A stretch of DNA of 64,000 nt from Sandaracinaceae bacterium (lineage in GTDB: Bacteria > Myxococcota_A > Polyangia > Polyangiales > Houyiibacteriaceae): assembly GCA_020633075.1 (NCBI GenBank), contig JACKEI010000002.1:1364001-1428000 (forward strand), written 5' to 3'. Positions 47,201 through 53,522 of the stretch are shown here, in pieces. The first letter of the stretch is position 1; every line of letters begins with the position of its first letter. The notes beneath the pieces are model-generated. The model did not search any database. It worked only from the letters and a program-made list of their open reading frames with translations, and had not been told where the DNA came from. The position numbers and the translations under genes were made by a program.

Positions 47201-47536
47201 CTGATACAGCTCCAGCTCGGGCCCGGTGGCGGGGAGCCCCAGCACGCGCGCGCTCTCCGTCAGCGTGGCGTAGGCCTCGGGGGCCATGCTGCGCGACAGC
47301 CGCAGGGAGCGCGCCAGCAGGTCACGCCGCACGCGGGCCGGGTCGAAGGCGCGGGTCACACGCGCCGCGAGCCCGCTCAGGTCCGCGCCACGCTCCAGCT
47401 TGGCCAGCAGCTCGTCCTCGAGCCGACAGCGCAGGCGCTCCGGGTCCAGCTCTCGGAGCGTGCGGCGCTCCACCTCGGGCGCGCGCACAGGTGCGCTGCG
47501 GCTGGGGGTGGGACGCTCTTCGGCACGCTGTTTCAT
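41231..47536 (-). CDS. Giant fusion: M48-type metallopeptidase, TerB-like domain, SF1 helicase, nuclease-like domain
   Basis: The 2101-residue protein starts at an ATG after GGAG. Residues 90-290 are an M48-type zinc peptidase: HELGH (151-155), the third ligand in AAEITADRFG (Glu209) and THPEHNLR. About 335-435 is TerB-like (YECALAGAVLVAWSDDELAAEE, LGADGTIDERE). Next comes a DUF4011-like region (DLYVGYPFLTGAVG, EDPIVNQSLLR), then SF1 helicase motifs: IDGPPGTGKS (about 877), DLVVFDEASQC (about 1535), AWHYRC, VQGDERDIIVFSLA and RRLNVAISRAK. A long helical insert separates the first two. Near 1900 a Vsr/MTES_1575-type nuclease-like domain lacks its usual acidic residues. An anti-phage or stress role is inferred. 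Confidence 0.88.
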   Translation of the reverse strand: MKQRAEERPTPSRSAPVRAPEVERRTLRELDPERLRCRLEDELLAKLERGADLSGLAARVTRAFDPARVRRDLLARSLRLSRSMAPEAYATLTESARVLGLPATGPELELYQSAGHENAAMHMVEAPILVEVQGRLLTQLDDSGLCFVFGHELGHYLAHGPRGERGQRHMAAHTLARGGALGGGGGAREGGGSDVERQRTAQLLMVAAEITADRFGLLACQDLPGMLRAQMSITTGLPVSALTWDTDAYLAQCRELMESCLAGTEKAQHGTHPEHNLRAYAAWLFSESDVYKKLTGKGTGQRPIAEVEDTLATILGRPELDVDYDPLEAPPLEVYECALAGAVLVAWSDDELAAEESELIERIFAPLVPDWQTYLDLESARQRLAQTAPIVRAGGPDLARRVFLLLVHMLGADGTIDEREVGAVLGVGVALGHQALFERWMVAALAALNVHIVITDVVPQVIPLPARHDDVLEALDAFLHGVSRRGTGSIMYRRLLRLIGQAEVNEGAVLAIEGAFEARSVSATPSLRRAQLDDVLQLSAPLPEGAEAQASGPDNSDPSRQQLIRGLSRLRDQLISGDGRSPSVRLRVLRNERAFDVARLERISLGMGERTLAQVRAGRVARLVDASEAGTHRAAEDCGEALDKLDRAHRDRVEETGSHDLYVGYPFLTGAVGRQTALAAYPVRAPLLLYPVELVRDSRGARSFKLAPKQDEDPIVNQSLLRLIFNKMRFGFPDSLAEELDELASDREGGQGAVVARLAELGVEVSVGGGALRPFELREDIDQGGHRLEIEDVAVLGLFPQSSSDLLQDYDALIQALSETDTPVANLLASATVLLPATLRGQGLPVQVHKAAHPLIDADPTQRAVLDECLQHEAMVIDGPPGTGKSQVIANLVLDALRRGERVAVVCEKRAALDVVYQRIEKLGLRHAMGLVHDVHEDRKALYAQIAERLDGFTPIPFDEEAAAQLTREHAEARDALDSRRAALRSAGGGGLTAGQLLTLRTATAPEREGPRAESGESPANVPVPTAHGALGVDALTDLLGLVDALHAEQPLWAPGSPWRAAAGQPERASLAHHDDAQRATLVQQTEAAVAAAQHFESGAHALPASALDGVSELLVREQALRAVRAQVAEGDTLYVAARASVASDDVVEAFRAADAELEVQRSALVQWDEAIQMDVAPELVAALALLERHAGRFTRFFVWAWWVARSLVTRRIATVWPERTGHPLDRAFIAELVSRVRAAKVWRAAQQAMQHLRGAPTLRHRKDLEAYLPAAVQMVLHQQALRRASPQLAAAGLAQELSAAQLPEWDAAVAGRHDASTRLAALRAAVLPLRPFAPGLGDAPSAEQLSALRERLVREGAAVSRSDGRMERGLRLLPELRATLDALVALHPQQGPERWRQTLLHGWAQAQLRRAQEAAPQLADYGTAASDELKQAAAARLATLEKQLSEIEIERVVATLDTAPLLNVAAPEKHKRRTAAQAVWESLLKETRKKRNLLALRTFVRQFADGGLLDVVPVWLLSPETMAILFPREPLFDLVVFDEASQCTVESGLPVLLRAKRVVVAGDEKQMPPTSYFRMGSSDEGADATNGSEPDTDEREDEREAREARDMLSAESLLTLSRSRVRHTALAWHYRCQDESLIAFSNHAMYGGELLTIPSTHAAEATPGLRFIQIEDGEYDTGVNVVEAERVVTLLAELLAEPTPPTLGVVTFNLKQRAAILAAIERRVASDAAFGEAWGAAEANERLDERPFVKNLEAVQGDERDIIVFSLAHAPVTRTRRSGSTDRYVPARFGPLGQRGGERRLNVAISRAKQRCYIVSSFSPDLLSVAGSSHLGPQLFKRYLEYAQHMSEGRTQQADGILALVRETQQKPRAAARALPIEGYVPMATQLALALEAQQVPHELNVGTSDFRVPVAILDPADPTRFKLAILLDESGEGGSAFDRFVHRPAVLRARGWDVLEVDAATWARRPDAVVSEILERVPGAQGALQRPEWKARRTATRKPAPAESASAAPPGGRDATASPASASRTNLPAWAGKIPDAAFQNAAVRLLEAGELPLAELTRLVGGPRRLRVFEEQLGEWGVPFTVERVERGRTTFVVATPA

Positions 47537-47662
47537 GGGGCTCCGGGGGGGCGGCGCGGCACGGGGCCGGCCGACGGGAGGCGTACGCTACTACAGCCGC
47601 GCGCGCCCGCGCACCCTCGGCGCCTTGAAACCTACCCCGTTTGGCGGCAACCCTCCGCCCCT

Positions 47663-49219
47663 ATGTCCAGCAACGACGACTTCCGGTCCTTCATGGAGCA
47701 GTCCGCCCCCGCGTCCGTCCGGCGCCTCACCAAGGGGGAGCGCGTGCGCGGTCGTGTGGTGCACATCGGCTCCGACAGCGTCTTCGTGGACCTGGGCGGG
47801 CGCGCCGACGCGCGCGTGGAGCGCCTGGAGCTGCAGCGCCCCGACGGCTCGCTGAGCGTGGCCGTGGGCGACGAGCTGGAAGCCACCGTGGTGGACCCGT
47901 TCCACAACGACGGCCCGCTGCTGGTGGTGACGCTGGGTGGGCAGGGCGGCGGCATCGACGTGCGCGAGCTGCAGCTGGCGCTGGAGACCGGCACGCCCGT
48001 CGAGGGGCGCTTCACCAAGGTGCAGAAGGGTGGCCTCGAGGTCACCGTCGGCAACACGCGCGCGTTCTGCCCCGCTTCGCAGCTGAGCACCTCCTACGTG
48101 GCCGAGCTCGAGCCCCTGGTGGGCAGCACCGCGCGCTTTGCCGTGCTGGAGATCAAGGAAGAGGGCCGCTCCGTGATCGTCTCGCGCCGCAAGGTGCTGG
48201 AGGTGGAGAAGGCCGAGGCTAGCCGCGCGCGCCTGGTGGAGATCAAGGAGGGCGCCATCCTGAGCGGCACCGTCAGCTCCATCCAGAAGTTTGGCGCGTT
48301 CGTGGACCTGGGCGGCGTGGAGGGCCTGGTGCACATCTCCGAGATCACACGGGCTCGTGTGGAGCGCGTGGACGACGTGCTGTCGCTGGGTGAGCGCGTG
48401 GAGGTCAAGGTCCTGAAGATCGAGATGCCGGAGGAGGGCAGCAAGCACGGCGCGCGCATCGCGCTCTCCATGAAGGCGCTCTTGGCCGCAGCGCCGAGCG
48501 CGGCTGCGACCCCGGCGGCGCCCCCGCCCAGCAAGGACGCCGTGCTGGAGGGCACCGTGGTGAAGCACCTGCCGCATGGCCTGGTGGTGGAGACCAAGCA
48601 GGGCGAGGGCCTGGTGCCGGCGCGCGAGCTGGACGTGCAAGAGGGGCGCGACCTGCGCCGAGCGTTCCCCATCGGCGAGGTCATCCAGGTGGTGCTGCTG
48701 GACGCGGCGCGCGGGCGGCTGCGCTTCAGCGCCACCAAGGTGAGCGAGGTGCAGGCCCGCAACGACTTCCGCGACTACAAGACCGCGCAGGCCAGCGAAG
48801 GCACGGGGGCCGGGGGGGCCTTGGCGGCGGCGCTGGGCAAGCTCAGCCTGGACCTGCCCGCGCAGCCCTCGAAGGAGGCGCAGGAGCGCATCGCCAAGCA
48901 GGAGCAGAAGGCCCGCGAGGCGCGCGAGCGTGAGCTGGCCGAGCAGCGGGCACGCGATGAGGCCCGGGCCGCGCAGGCCGCGCGCACCGAGGAGGCGCGC
49001 CTGGCGCAGGCGGCTGCGGCGCAGCTGGCGACCACGCCCGGCGCCGCGCCCGCTGCCGAGGTGGCGAGCGCCCCGGCTACGGTGACGGCGCCCCCCGCGC
49101 CCGCCGCGTCCAGCGCCGCGGCGCCCGCAGACGCTTCACCGGACGCGGACGCAGCGGACGACGCCGCCGGGGACCCGGCCAAGCGCCGGCGCGTGGTCCG
49201 CAGCTACGACCTGAAGTAG
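47663..49219 (+). CDS. RNA-binding protein with four S1 domains
   Basis: The ATG at 47663 gives 518 residues. Four S1 repeats lie at about 24-90, 105-185, 193-275 and 290-360. The third is the most typical (ILSGTVSSIQKFGAFVDLGGVEGLVHISEI). A C-terminal charged coiled coil (KEAQERIAKQEQKAREARER) and an Ala/Pro tail ending RRRVVRSYDLK follow. It resembles ribosomal protein S1 but has four repeats instead of six and a different tail, so it may be a second S1-like protein. It is divergent from the giant fusion gene; 126 bases separate the starts. A much longer upstream frame is antisense and was rejected. Confidence 0.88.
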   Translation: MSSNDDFRSFMEQSAPASVRRLTKGERVRGRVVHIGSDSVFVDLGGRADARVERLELQRPDGSLSVAVGDELEATVVDPFHNDGPLLVVTLGGQGGGIDVRELQLALETGTPVEGRFTKVQKGGLEVTVGNTRAFCPASQLSTSYVAELEPLVGSTARFAVLEIKEEGRSVIVSRRKVLEVEKAEASRARLVEIKEGAILSGTVSSIQKFGAFVDLGGVEGLVHISEITRARVERVDDVLSLGERVEVKVLKIEMPEEGSKHGARIALSMKALLAAAPSAAATPAAPPPSKDAVLEGTVVKHLPHGLVVETKQGEGLVPARELDVQEGRDLRRAFPIGEVIQVVLLDAARGRLRFSATKVSEVQARNDFRDYKTAQASEGTGAGGALAAALGKLSLDLPAQPSKEAQERIAKQEQKAREARERELAEQRARDEARAAQAARTEEARLAQAAAAQLATTPGAAPAAEVASAPATVTAPPAPAASSAAAPADASPDADAADDAAGDPAKRRRVVRSYDLK

Positions 49220-49274
49220 CGGAAAAGGCGTGCGGAGTGGTCGCGTTTTGGCGCGCTCGCTGCCACAATGCCGC

Positions 49275-50123
49275 ATGCCCAAGCGCTCCCCCCTCCCTGA
49301 ACCCAAGACCTTCGACAACGCGGGCCGCCGCATTGCGTACCGCGAGCTGGGCTCCGGGCCGCGTGTGATCGTACTGGTGCACGGCCTGCTCATGGACGTG
49401 CGCATGTTCACCATGCTGGCCCCCACGCTCGCGGCGGCCGGCAACCGCGTCATCCTCTGCGACATGCTGGGCCACGGCGCCTCGCACCAGACGCACGACA
49501 TGGCGGACTACTCCATGCCGCAGTTCGGGCGCGACGTGATCGCGCTGCTGGACCACCTGGGCGTGGCGCAGGCCGTGGTGGGCGGCACGTCCCTCGGGGC
49601 CAACGTGGCGCTCGAGGCCGCGGTGCATGCGCCCGAGCGGGTGCGCGGGCTCATGGTGGAGATGCCCGTGCTCGAGAGCGGCATCGCGGCGGCCGGCGCC
49701 GTCTTCGTGCCGCTGGCGCTGGCGCTGCGCGTCAACCCGCTGGGCATGGGCCTGGTCGCAGCCCTGGCGCGCCTGGTGCCGCGCACGCACTGGATCATCG
49801 ACATGGCGCTCGACACCGCGCGCCGCGACCCCAAGGCCTCGCTGGCCGTGCTGGACGGGCTCACCTTCGGGCGCATCGCGCCGCCCCGTGAGCTGCGCCG
49901 CGCGCTGCGCCAGCCGGCGCTGATCATCGGCCACGCGGCGGACCCCATTCACCCCTTTGCGGATGCGGGCAAGCTGGCCGACGAGATGGTGCGCGGGCGC
50001 CTGGTGACGGCGCGCTCGGCGGCCGAGTGGCGCGTGGTCCCCAAGCGTCTGGACGCCGAGCTGTGCAAGTTCCTGGACACCGTGTGGAGCCAGCCGCAGA
50101 GCGTGGCCAAGGCCGCCAGCTGA
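49275..50123 (+). CDS. Alpha/beta hydrolase
   Basis: The ATG at 49275 gives 282 residues. Landmarks are VIVLVHGLLMDVRMF for the oxyanion hole, DMLGHGAS, the nucleophile elbow GGTSLGAN (Ser in GTSLG) and an acid in GHAADPIHPF. The usual late catalytic histidine is not obvious; the C-terminal part reads WRVVPKRLDAELCKF, so the triad may be incomplete or use another residue. There is no signal peptide. It is followed seven bases later by the aspartoacylase-type gene, so both probably form an operon. Confidence 0.82.
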   Translation: MPKRSPLPEPKTFDNAGRRIAYRELGSGPRVIVLVHGLLMDVRMFTMLAPTLAAAGNRVILCDMLGHGASHQTHDMADYSMPQFGRDVIALLDHLGVAQAVVGGTSLGANVALEAAVHAPERVRGLMVEMPVLESGIAAAGAVFVPLALALRVNPLGMGLVAALARLVPRTHWIIDMALDTARRDPKASLAVLDGLTFGRIAPPRELRRALRQPALIIGHAADPIHPFADAGKLADEMVRGRLVTARSAAEWRVVPKRLDAELCKFLDTVWSQPQSVAKAAS

Positions 50124-50130
50124 GCGCCCC

Positions 50131-51048
50131 ATGCCCGTCGCCGAGTACGCTCCCCCGCCGAAGCGCACGCTGAGCTCGCTCCGGCGGGACCTGCGTGTGT
50201 TCGCCAAGTACCACCTGGTGCGGCGGCCACACGACTACCCCGCGCCTGCGGAAGACGACATGGGCGTGGAGCTGCTGGGCTTCGACTCCGCCACGCACGT
50301 GCGGGCGCTCGAGGCTCACGCGGCGCACTTCGACATCGCCACGCTGGGCACCGTCACGTATCGCGAGCGCAGCTTTCCCATCTCGTGGGTGCGCAACCGC
50401 GCTCCGGCGGACGCGCCGCGCCTGTTGGTGCTGTCTGGGGTGCACGGCAACGAGCACGCCGGCATCCTCGCCGTGCCGCGCATCTTGTCGCGCCTGGCGG
50501 CGAGCGCGCCCGCGGTGTCCGTGGGCATCGTGACGCCCGTCAACCCGGTGGGCGCAACTGAGGGCTCGCGCTTCAACGGGCAGGGCTTCGACATCAACCG
50601 CGACTTCCGGCGCTTCGAGACGGTGGAGGCGCGGCTGGTGCGCGACGTGATTGCGGACTTCGACCCGCAGCTCATCGTGAGCCTGCACGAGGGGCCGCAG
50701 GACGCGTCGTTCATCTTCGCCAACCGCCACACGCCTCCGGGGCTCGCGGAGCGCGCCATCACCACGCTGGACGCGCGCGGCGTGCTGCTGGCCAGCAGCG
50801 ACTACTTCGGGCGCCGGCTCCCCGCGCCGGGCTACGCGCCCGTGTCGCTCACCAACCACCTGCTCACCAAGCTGTGGGCGGCCACGCTGGGCATGATGCA
50901 CACCGGCATGTACGCCGACGAGCTGGGCCTCGGCGAGCTCACCCTCGAGAGCTCCTGGCGGGGCCGCGAGGAGGAGCGCGTGCTGGCCCACGTGGAGCTG
51001 GTCTGCGCGCTGGTGGAGCAGCTGGCGGCGGGTGGGGCGGCTCAGTAG
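50131..51048 (+). CDS. Succinylglutamate desuccinylase / aspartoacylase-type zinc hydrolase
   Basis: The 305-residue protein has the zinc motif LLVLSGVHGNEHAG (His and Glu ligands), NPVGATEGSRFNGQGFDINRD and the later third ligand in IVSLHEGPQDASF. These are the metal-binding blocks of the M14-like AstE/AspA family. It probably hydrolyses an N-acyl amino acid or a small peptide; the exact substrate is unclear. It follows the alpha/beta hydrolase by seven bases. Its stop overlaps the end of the convergent lipoprotein gene by seven bases. Confidence 0.87.
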   Translation: MPVAEYAPPPKRTLSSLRRDLRVFAKYHLVRRPHDYPAPAEDDMGVELLGFDSATHVRALEAHAAHFDIATLGTVTYRERSFPISWVRNRAPADAPRLLVLSGVHGNEHAGILAVPRILSRLAASAPAVSVGIVTPVNPVGATEGSRFNGQGFDINRDFRRFETVEARLVRDVIADFDPQLIVSLHEGPQDASFIFANRHTPPGLAERAITTLDARGVLLASSDYFGRRLPAPGYAPVSLTNHLLTKLWAATLGMMHTGMYADELGLGELTLESSWRGREEERVLAHVELVCALVEQLAAGGAAQ

Positions 51049-51887
51049 ACCTCGACCACCACGTCGTCGAAGAGCATCCACAGGTCCGGCGTGAGCCCCT
51101 GCAGCGTGCCCCCGCCAATGGCCGCCGACAGCGTGGCTGGGCCTCCCGCGTCTGCGGAGCTGGTGGTCACGTTGGTCAGGGCGAGGGCCTCGCTGCCGTT
51201 CCAGGTGAGGTGCACGCTGCCTGTCCCGTCGTCCGCGAAGGTGACGTCCAGCTCGAAGCGCACCCAGCGCGTGGTGTCCGTGGGCGGTGCTGCCACGGGG
51301 TGGGTGATGGTCTGCACGCTGCCCAAGGAGTCCACGTAGGTCACACCGACGCGGAACGCGGGGGCGTCGTCGGACCCGCCCGCGAACGCTTCGCCCAGCG
51401 CCACGCGCGTGGAGGAGCCCAGCGCCACGGAGAAGAACTCGAAATTGCCGACGACCGAGCGGCTGTAGGGGCGCAGCTTCCAGCTGCCCGCTACGCGGAT
51501 GCGGCGCGCGTTAGTCTGCACGCCCCGCTTGAGCACCACGAAGGCCGAGCCGATCTCGCCGGTGGTGGACCCGGGGCAGGTCAGGAGCGCTGCGTTGGGG
51601 GCCGACTGCACGTCCTCCACGAAGGCGCTCACGCTGCCGCCTCCGGCGCTCATGAAGGACCAACCGTCCTCGATGCCGCCTGGGCCGTCGAAGTCGGCGC
51701 AGAAGCACTCCACCGCGTCGGCGCGGCACTGAGCTGCGCACGCGTCCGCTGTGCCAGCGTCTCCCGAGACCCGCAGGTCGTCGAAGTCCACGCAGCCCGG
51801 GAGCGACAGCGTGGCGAAGAGGGTGAGGGCGGCGAGAGCGTGGGCGCGCGCGCAGTGGCTGGCGCGAGAGAGGATGTGCGCGCTCAT
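51042..51887 (-). CDS. Lipoprotein with lectin-like (LamG-type) domain
   Basis: The 281-residue protein has a lipoprotein signal ending in LSLPGC. A short Cys-rich stretch (DACAAQCRADAVECFCADFDG) follows. The rest is strand-rich with WVRFELDVTFADDGTGSVHLTWNG and LWMLFDDVVVEVY, like concanavalin/LamG-type sandwich domains that bind glycans. Its ATG shares one base with the stop of the TPR-like gene upstream (TGATG). The same arrangement of a TPR-like gene and a lipoprotein is seen at 36181-38630. Function: probably a surface glycan-binding or structural lipoprotein. Confidence 0.75.
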   Translation of the reverse strand: MSAHILSRASHCARAHALAALTLFATLSLPGCVDFDDLRVSGDAGTADACAAQCRADAVECFCADFDGPGGIEDGWSFMSAGGGSVSAFVEDVQSAPNAALLTCPGSTTGEIGSAFVVLKRGVQTNARRIRVAGSWKLRPYSRSVVGNFEFFSVALGSSTRVALGEAFAGGSDDAPAFRVGVTYVDSLGSVQTITHPVAAPPTDTTRWVRFELDVTFADDGTGSVHLTWNGSEALALTNVTTSSADAGGPATLSAAIGGGTLQGLTPDLWMLFDDVVVEVY

Positions 51888-52627
51888 CAGAACGAGCCCT
51901 CCACCCGCAGGCTGCCGGGCCCGACCGACACGCGCGTGCTGCCTTCGCCTTCGCCGCGCCCTCGCTCCACCACGAACAGCACGACACCGGCGGCCAATGC
52001 CCCCCCGGCGAGCCCCAGGAGGGCACGCGCTGTGCGCTGCTGCCGTGGCCCGCCCGATTGGTCGAGCTCCTGCTGCGTGCAGCCGCCGGAGGCGCCGCAG
52101 CCCGCCTCGAGGTCGCTGTAGATGCTGCGTGAGTGCACCGCGAGGGCCGTGCCGGCCGCCGCAGAGGCGAGGGTCACGCCCAGGGCCACCCACGTGACGC
52201 GCAGGCGCCCAGGGCTGGCGTCCGTGGGCGTCGCGGCGCCCGCTGCGGTCGGACTGTCCTCGGAGCGCAGCAAGCGAATGCGAGCCTCCACCGCGCGGCG
52301 GTTCTCGGCCTCGGGCAGCGCCTCGAGGTAGCGCTCGAAGTACTCCACCGCTTGCGCAGGGTGCCGCAGGCGGTCGTGCACCTGCCCGATGTTGTACAGC
52401 AGCTGAGGGCGCTCACTGAGCGCGTAGCTCAGCTCGAAGTCGTGTAGCGCGTCGTCGAAGCGCCCGTCGTCGAACGCCAGCCGCCCGGACTCGAAGCGAG
52501 CGCGGGCCTCGGCCTCACGCGCCTCGGCGTCGGCTTGGGCGTGGGCACCGCTAGGGAGCGCGACCAGGCCACAAGCGAGGGCGAGGCCGAGCACGCAAGT
52601 ACGGAAGAGGGGAAGGACACGCAGCAT
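51887..52627 (-). CDS. Exported TPR-like protein with membrane helices (paralogue of 37812 gene)
   Basis: The 246-residue protein has a signal peptide (ending GAHAQ), TPR-like repeats (ARFESGRLAFDDGRFDDALHDFE, LSYALSERPQLLYNIGQVHD, PAQAVEYFERYLEALPEA), then two hydrophobic helices (WVALGVTLASAAAGTALAV and ALLGLAGGALAAGVVLFVV). Order and spacing match the 37812-38630 protein, and both share the SYALS-R-x-x-LLYN core. The stop overlaps the lipoprotein start. It is probably an envelope scaffold that works with that lipoprotein. Confidence 0.82.
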   Translation of the reverse strand: MLRVLPLFRTCVLGLALACGLVALPSGAHAQADAEAREAEARARFESGRLAFDDGRFDDALHDFELSYALSERPQLLYNIGQVHDRLRHPAQAVEYFERYLEALPEAENRRAVEARIRLLRSEDSPTAAGAATPTDASPGRLRVTWVALGVTLASAAAGTALAVHSRSIYSDLEAGCGASGGCTQQELDQSGGPRQQRTARALLGLAGGALAAGVVLFVVERGRGEGEGSTRVSVGPGSLRVEGSF

Positions 52628-52715
52628 CGAGGTCTGCTCTTTAGCAGTCCGCGGGACACCTCGGCCACATCCTCTCTTCCACCATCCACGCAGCGCACGC
52701 GCTCGGGCGCGGTTA

Positions 52716-53222
52716 TCACCACGTCGCCCCGAGCCGCACTCCGGCGCCCCTGTGGAGCGCGAGCGGCGCGACGCCCAGCTCGGCGCGATGTCTGGCGTTG
52801 CGCCGCCGCCTGCCGACCGTGATCAGACCGATGGTGCTGGCGAGGACCGTCCCCAGCCCGATCGCTGCGAGCCCTGCGCCCATCGCCGCCTCGCTCGCGG
52901 ACGCGTCGCTGTCCTCGCAGCCGTACAGGCAGAGGTTCGACAGCATGATCCCCGAGCCAGCCGCACCGATGAACGCTCCGAAGAAGAGGAGGGCTCCGAA
53001 GGTGTGGAGTCGGACGGTGTGGCGCGCGATGGTCACGTTCAACGCGATCTCGTCGCGACTCAGGTGGGGCTCGCTGGGGACCACCTCGAGGGTCGGTACC
53101 TGCGCCTCTGGCGTGCGGCTCTGAGCTTGCGCAGGTGCTGGTGCGGCGACCGCTACCGCTACCGCGAGACCTATGAAGAGGAGGCACCGGAGTGTCCCCG
53201 ACCATGCACGATGGTTGTCCAT
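52716..53222 (-). CDS. Exported or membrane protein of unknown function
   Basis: The ATG at 53222 gives 168 residues. A signal peptide (LLFIGLAVAVAVAAPAPAQA) is followed by a short polar part (LEVVPSEPHLSRDEIAL) and two hydrophobic helices (LHTFGALLFFGAFIGAAGSGIML and GAGLAAIGLGTVLASTIGLITV). A pair of cysteines lies in LCLYGCED. The protein ends with a basic stretch (GRRRRNARHRAE). No family is recognised. It is divergent from the surface protein at 53523; both lie beside the shared 32-bp element. Confidence 0.65.
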   Translation of the reverse strand: MDNHRAWSGTLRCLLFIGLAVAVAVAAPAPAQAQSRTPEAQVPTLEVVPSEPHLSRDEIALNVTIARHTVRLHTFGALLFFGAFIGAAGSGIMLSNLCLYGCEDSDASASEAAMGAGLAAIGLGTVLASTIGLITVGRRRRNARHRAELGVAPLALHRGAGVRLGATW

Positions 53223-53389
53223 GGTGGCGTGCAGAGCAAGGTGTATACCGACGCAATTCGCCTTGATTCGAGCGTCGCGCGCCCCACACGAAGGCGAGCG
53301 TGCTTCGCCGGCTCGCACACTGTGACTGTGTGGCCCACCCCTCCGGGCCCGGCGTTCGCGGCGCGCTTGGCCAGCGGCTGGACGTGGGC

Positions 53390-53421
53390 CTGCACAGTGC
53401 GCAGCTCCCTGCACACATTCG
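53390..53421 (+). promoter_or_regulatory. Candidate enhancer-binding site (copy B of the shared element)
   Basis: TGCACA-G-TGCGCA forms an inverted repeat with one mismatch. Another TGCACA begins 19 bases after the first, followed by CATTCG. The 32 bases match those at 63272-63303 at 29 positions. NtrC-family activators bind similar TGCAC/GTGCA sites upstream of sigma-54 promoters. Confidence 0.6.
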
Positions 53422-53458
53422 CGCCGCCTTCGCCCCTGAATCCGCTTCGGAATCGGGT

Positions 53459-53474
53459 GGGAACGGAAGCTGCA
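53459..53474 (+). promoter_or_regulatory. Sigma-54-type promoter for the 53523 gene
   Basis: GGGAACGGAAGCTGCA keeps GG at -24 and GC at -12 with the required ten bases between, compared with the consensus TGGCACR-N4-TTGCW. It lies 49 bases upstream of the start codon and 38 bases after the shared element. Confidence 0.5.
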
Positions 53475-53522
53475 ATCGCGTCCTCGAACGCGCCGAAGGA
53501 CCGGCGCGCACGAGGAGCAAAG

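Larger units (their letters stand above)
53223..53522. promoter_or_regulatory. Divergent control region with conserved 32-bp element
   Basis: The 300 bases separate the starts at 53222 (minus) and 53523 (plus). They hold the element at 53390-53421 and a sigma-54-type promoter at 53459-53474 for the plus gene. No additional gene is seen. Confidence 0.7.

Noticed and set aside
43703..47662. Very long 5' extension of the S1 gene
   Set aside because: It runs antisense through the giant helicase gene; the S1 protein has a natural ATG at 47663 just before its first S1 repeat.
53234..53251. Sigma-54-like GG/GC pair on the minus strand for the 53222 gene
   Set aside because: Spacing is right, but transcription would start almost on the ATG; the plus-strand promoter for 53523 is a better match.
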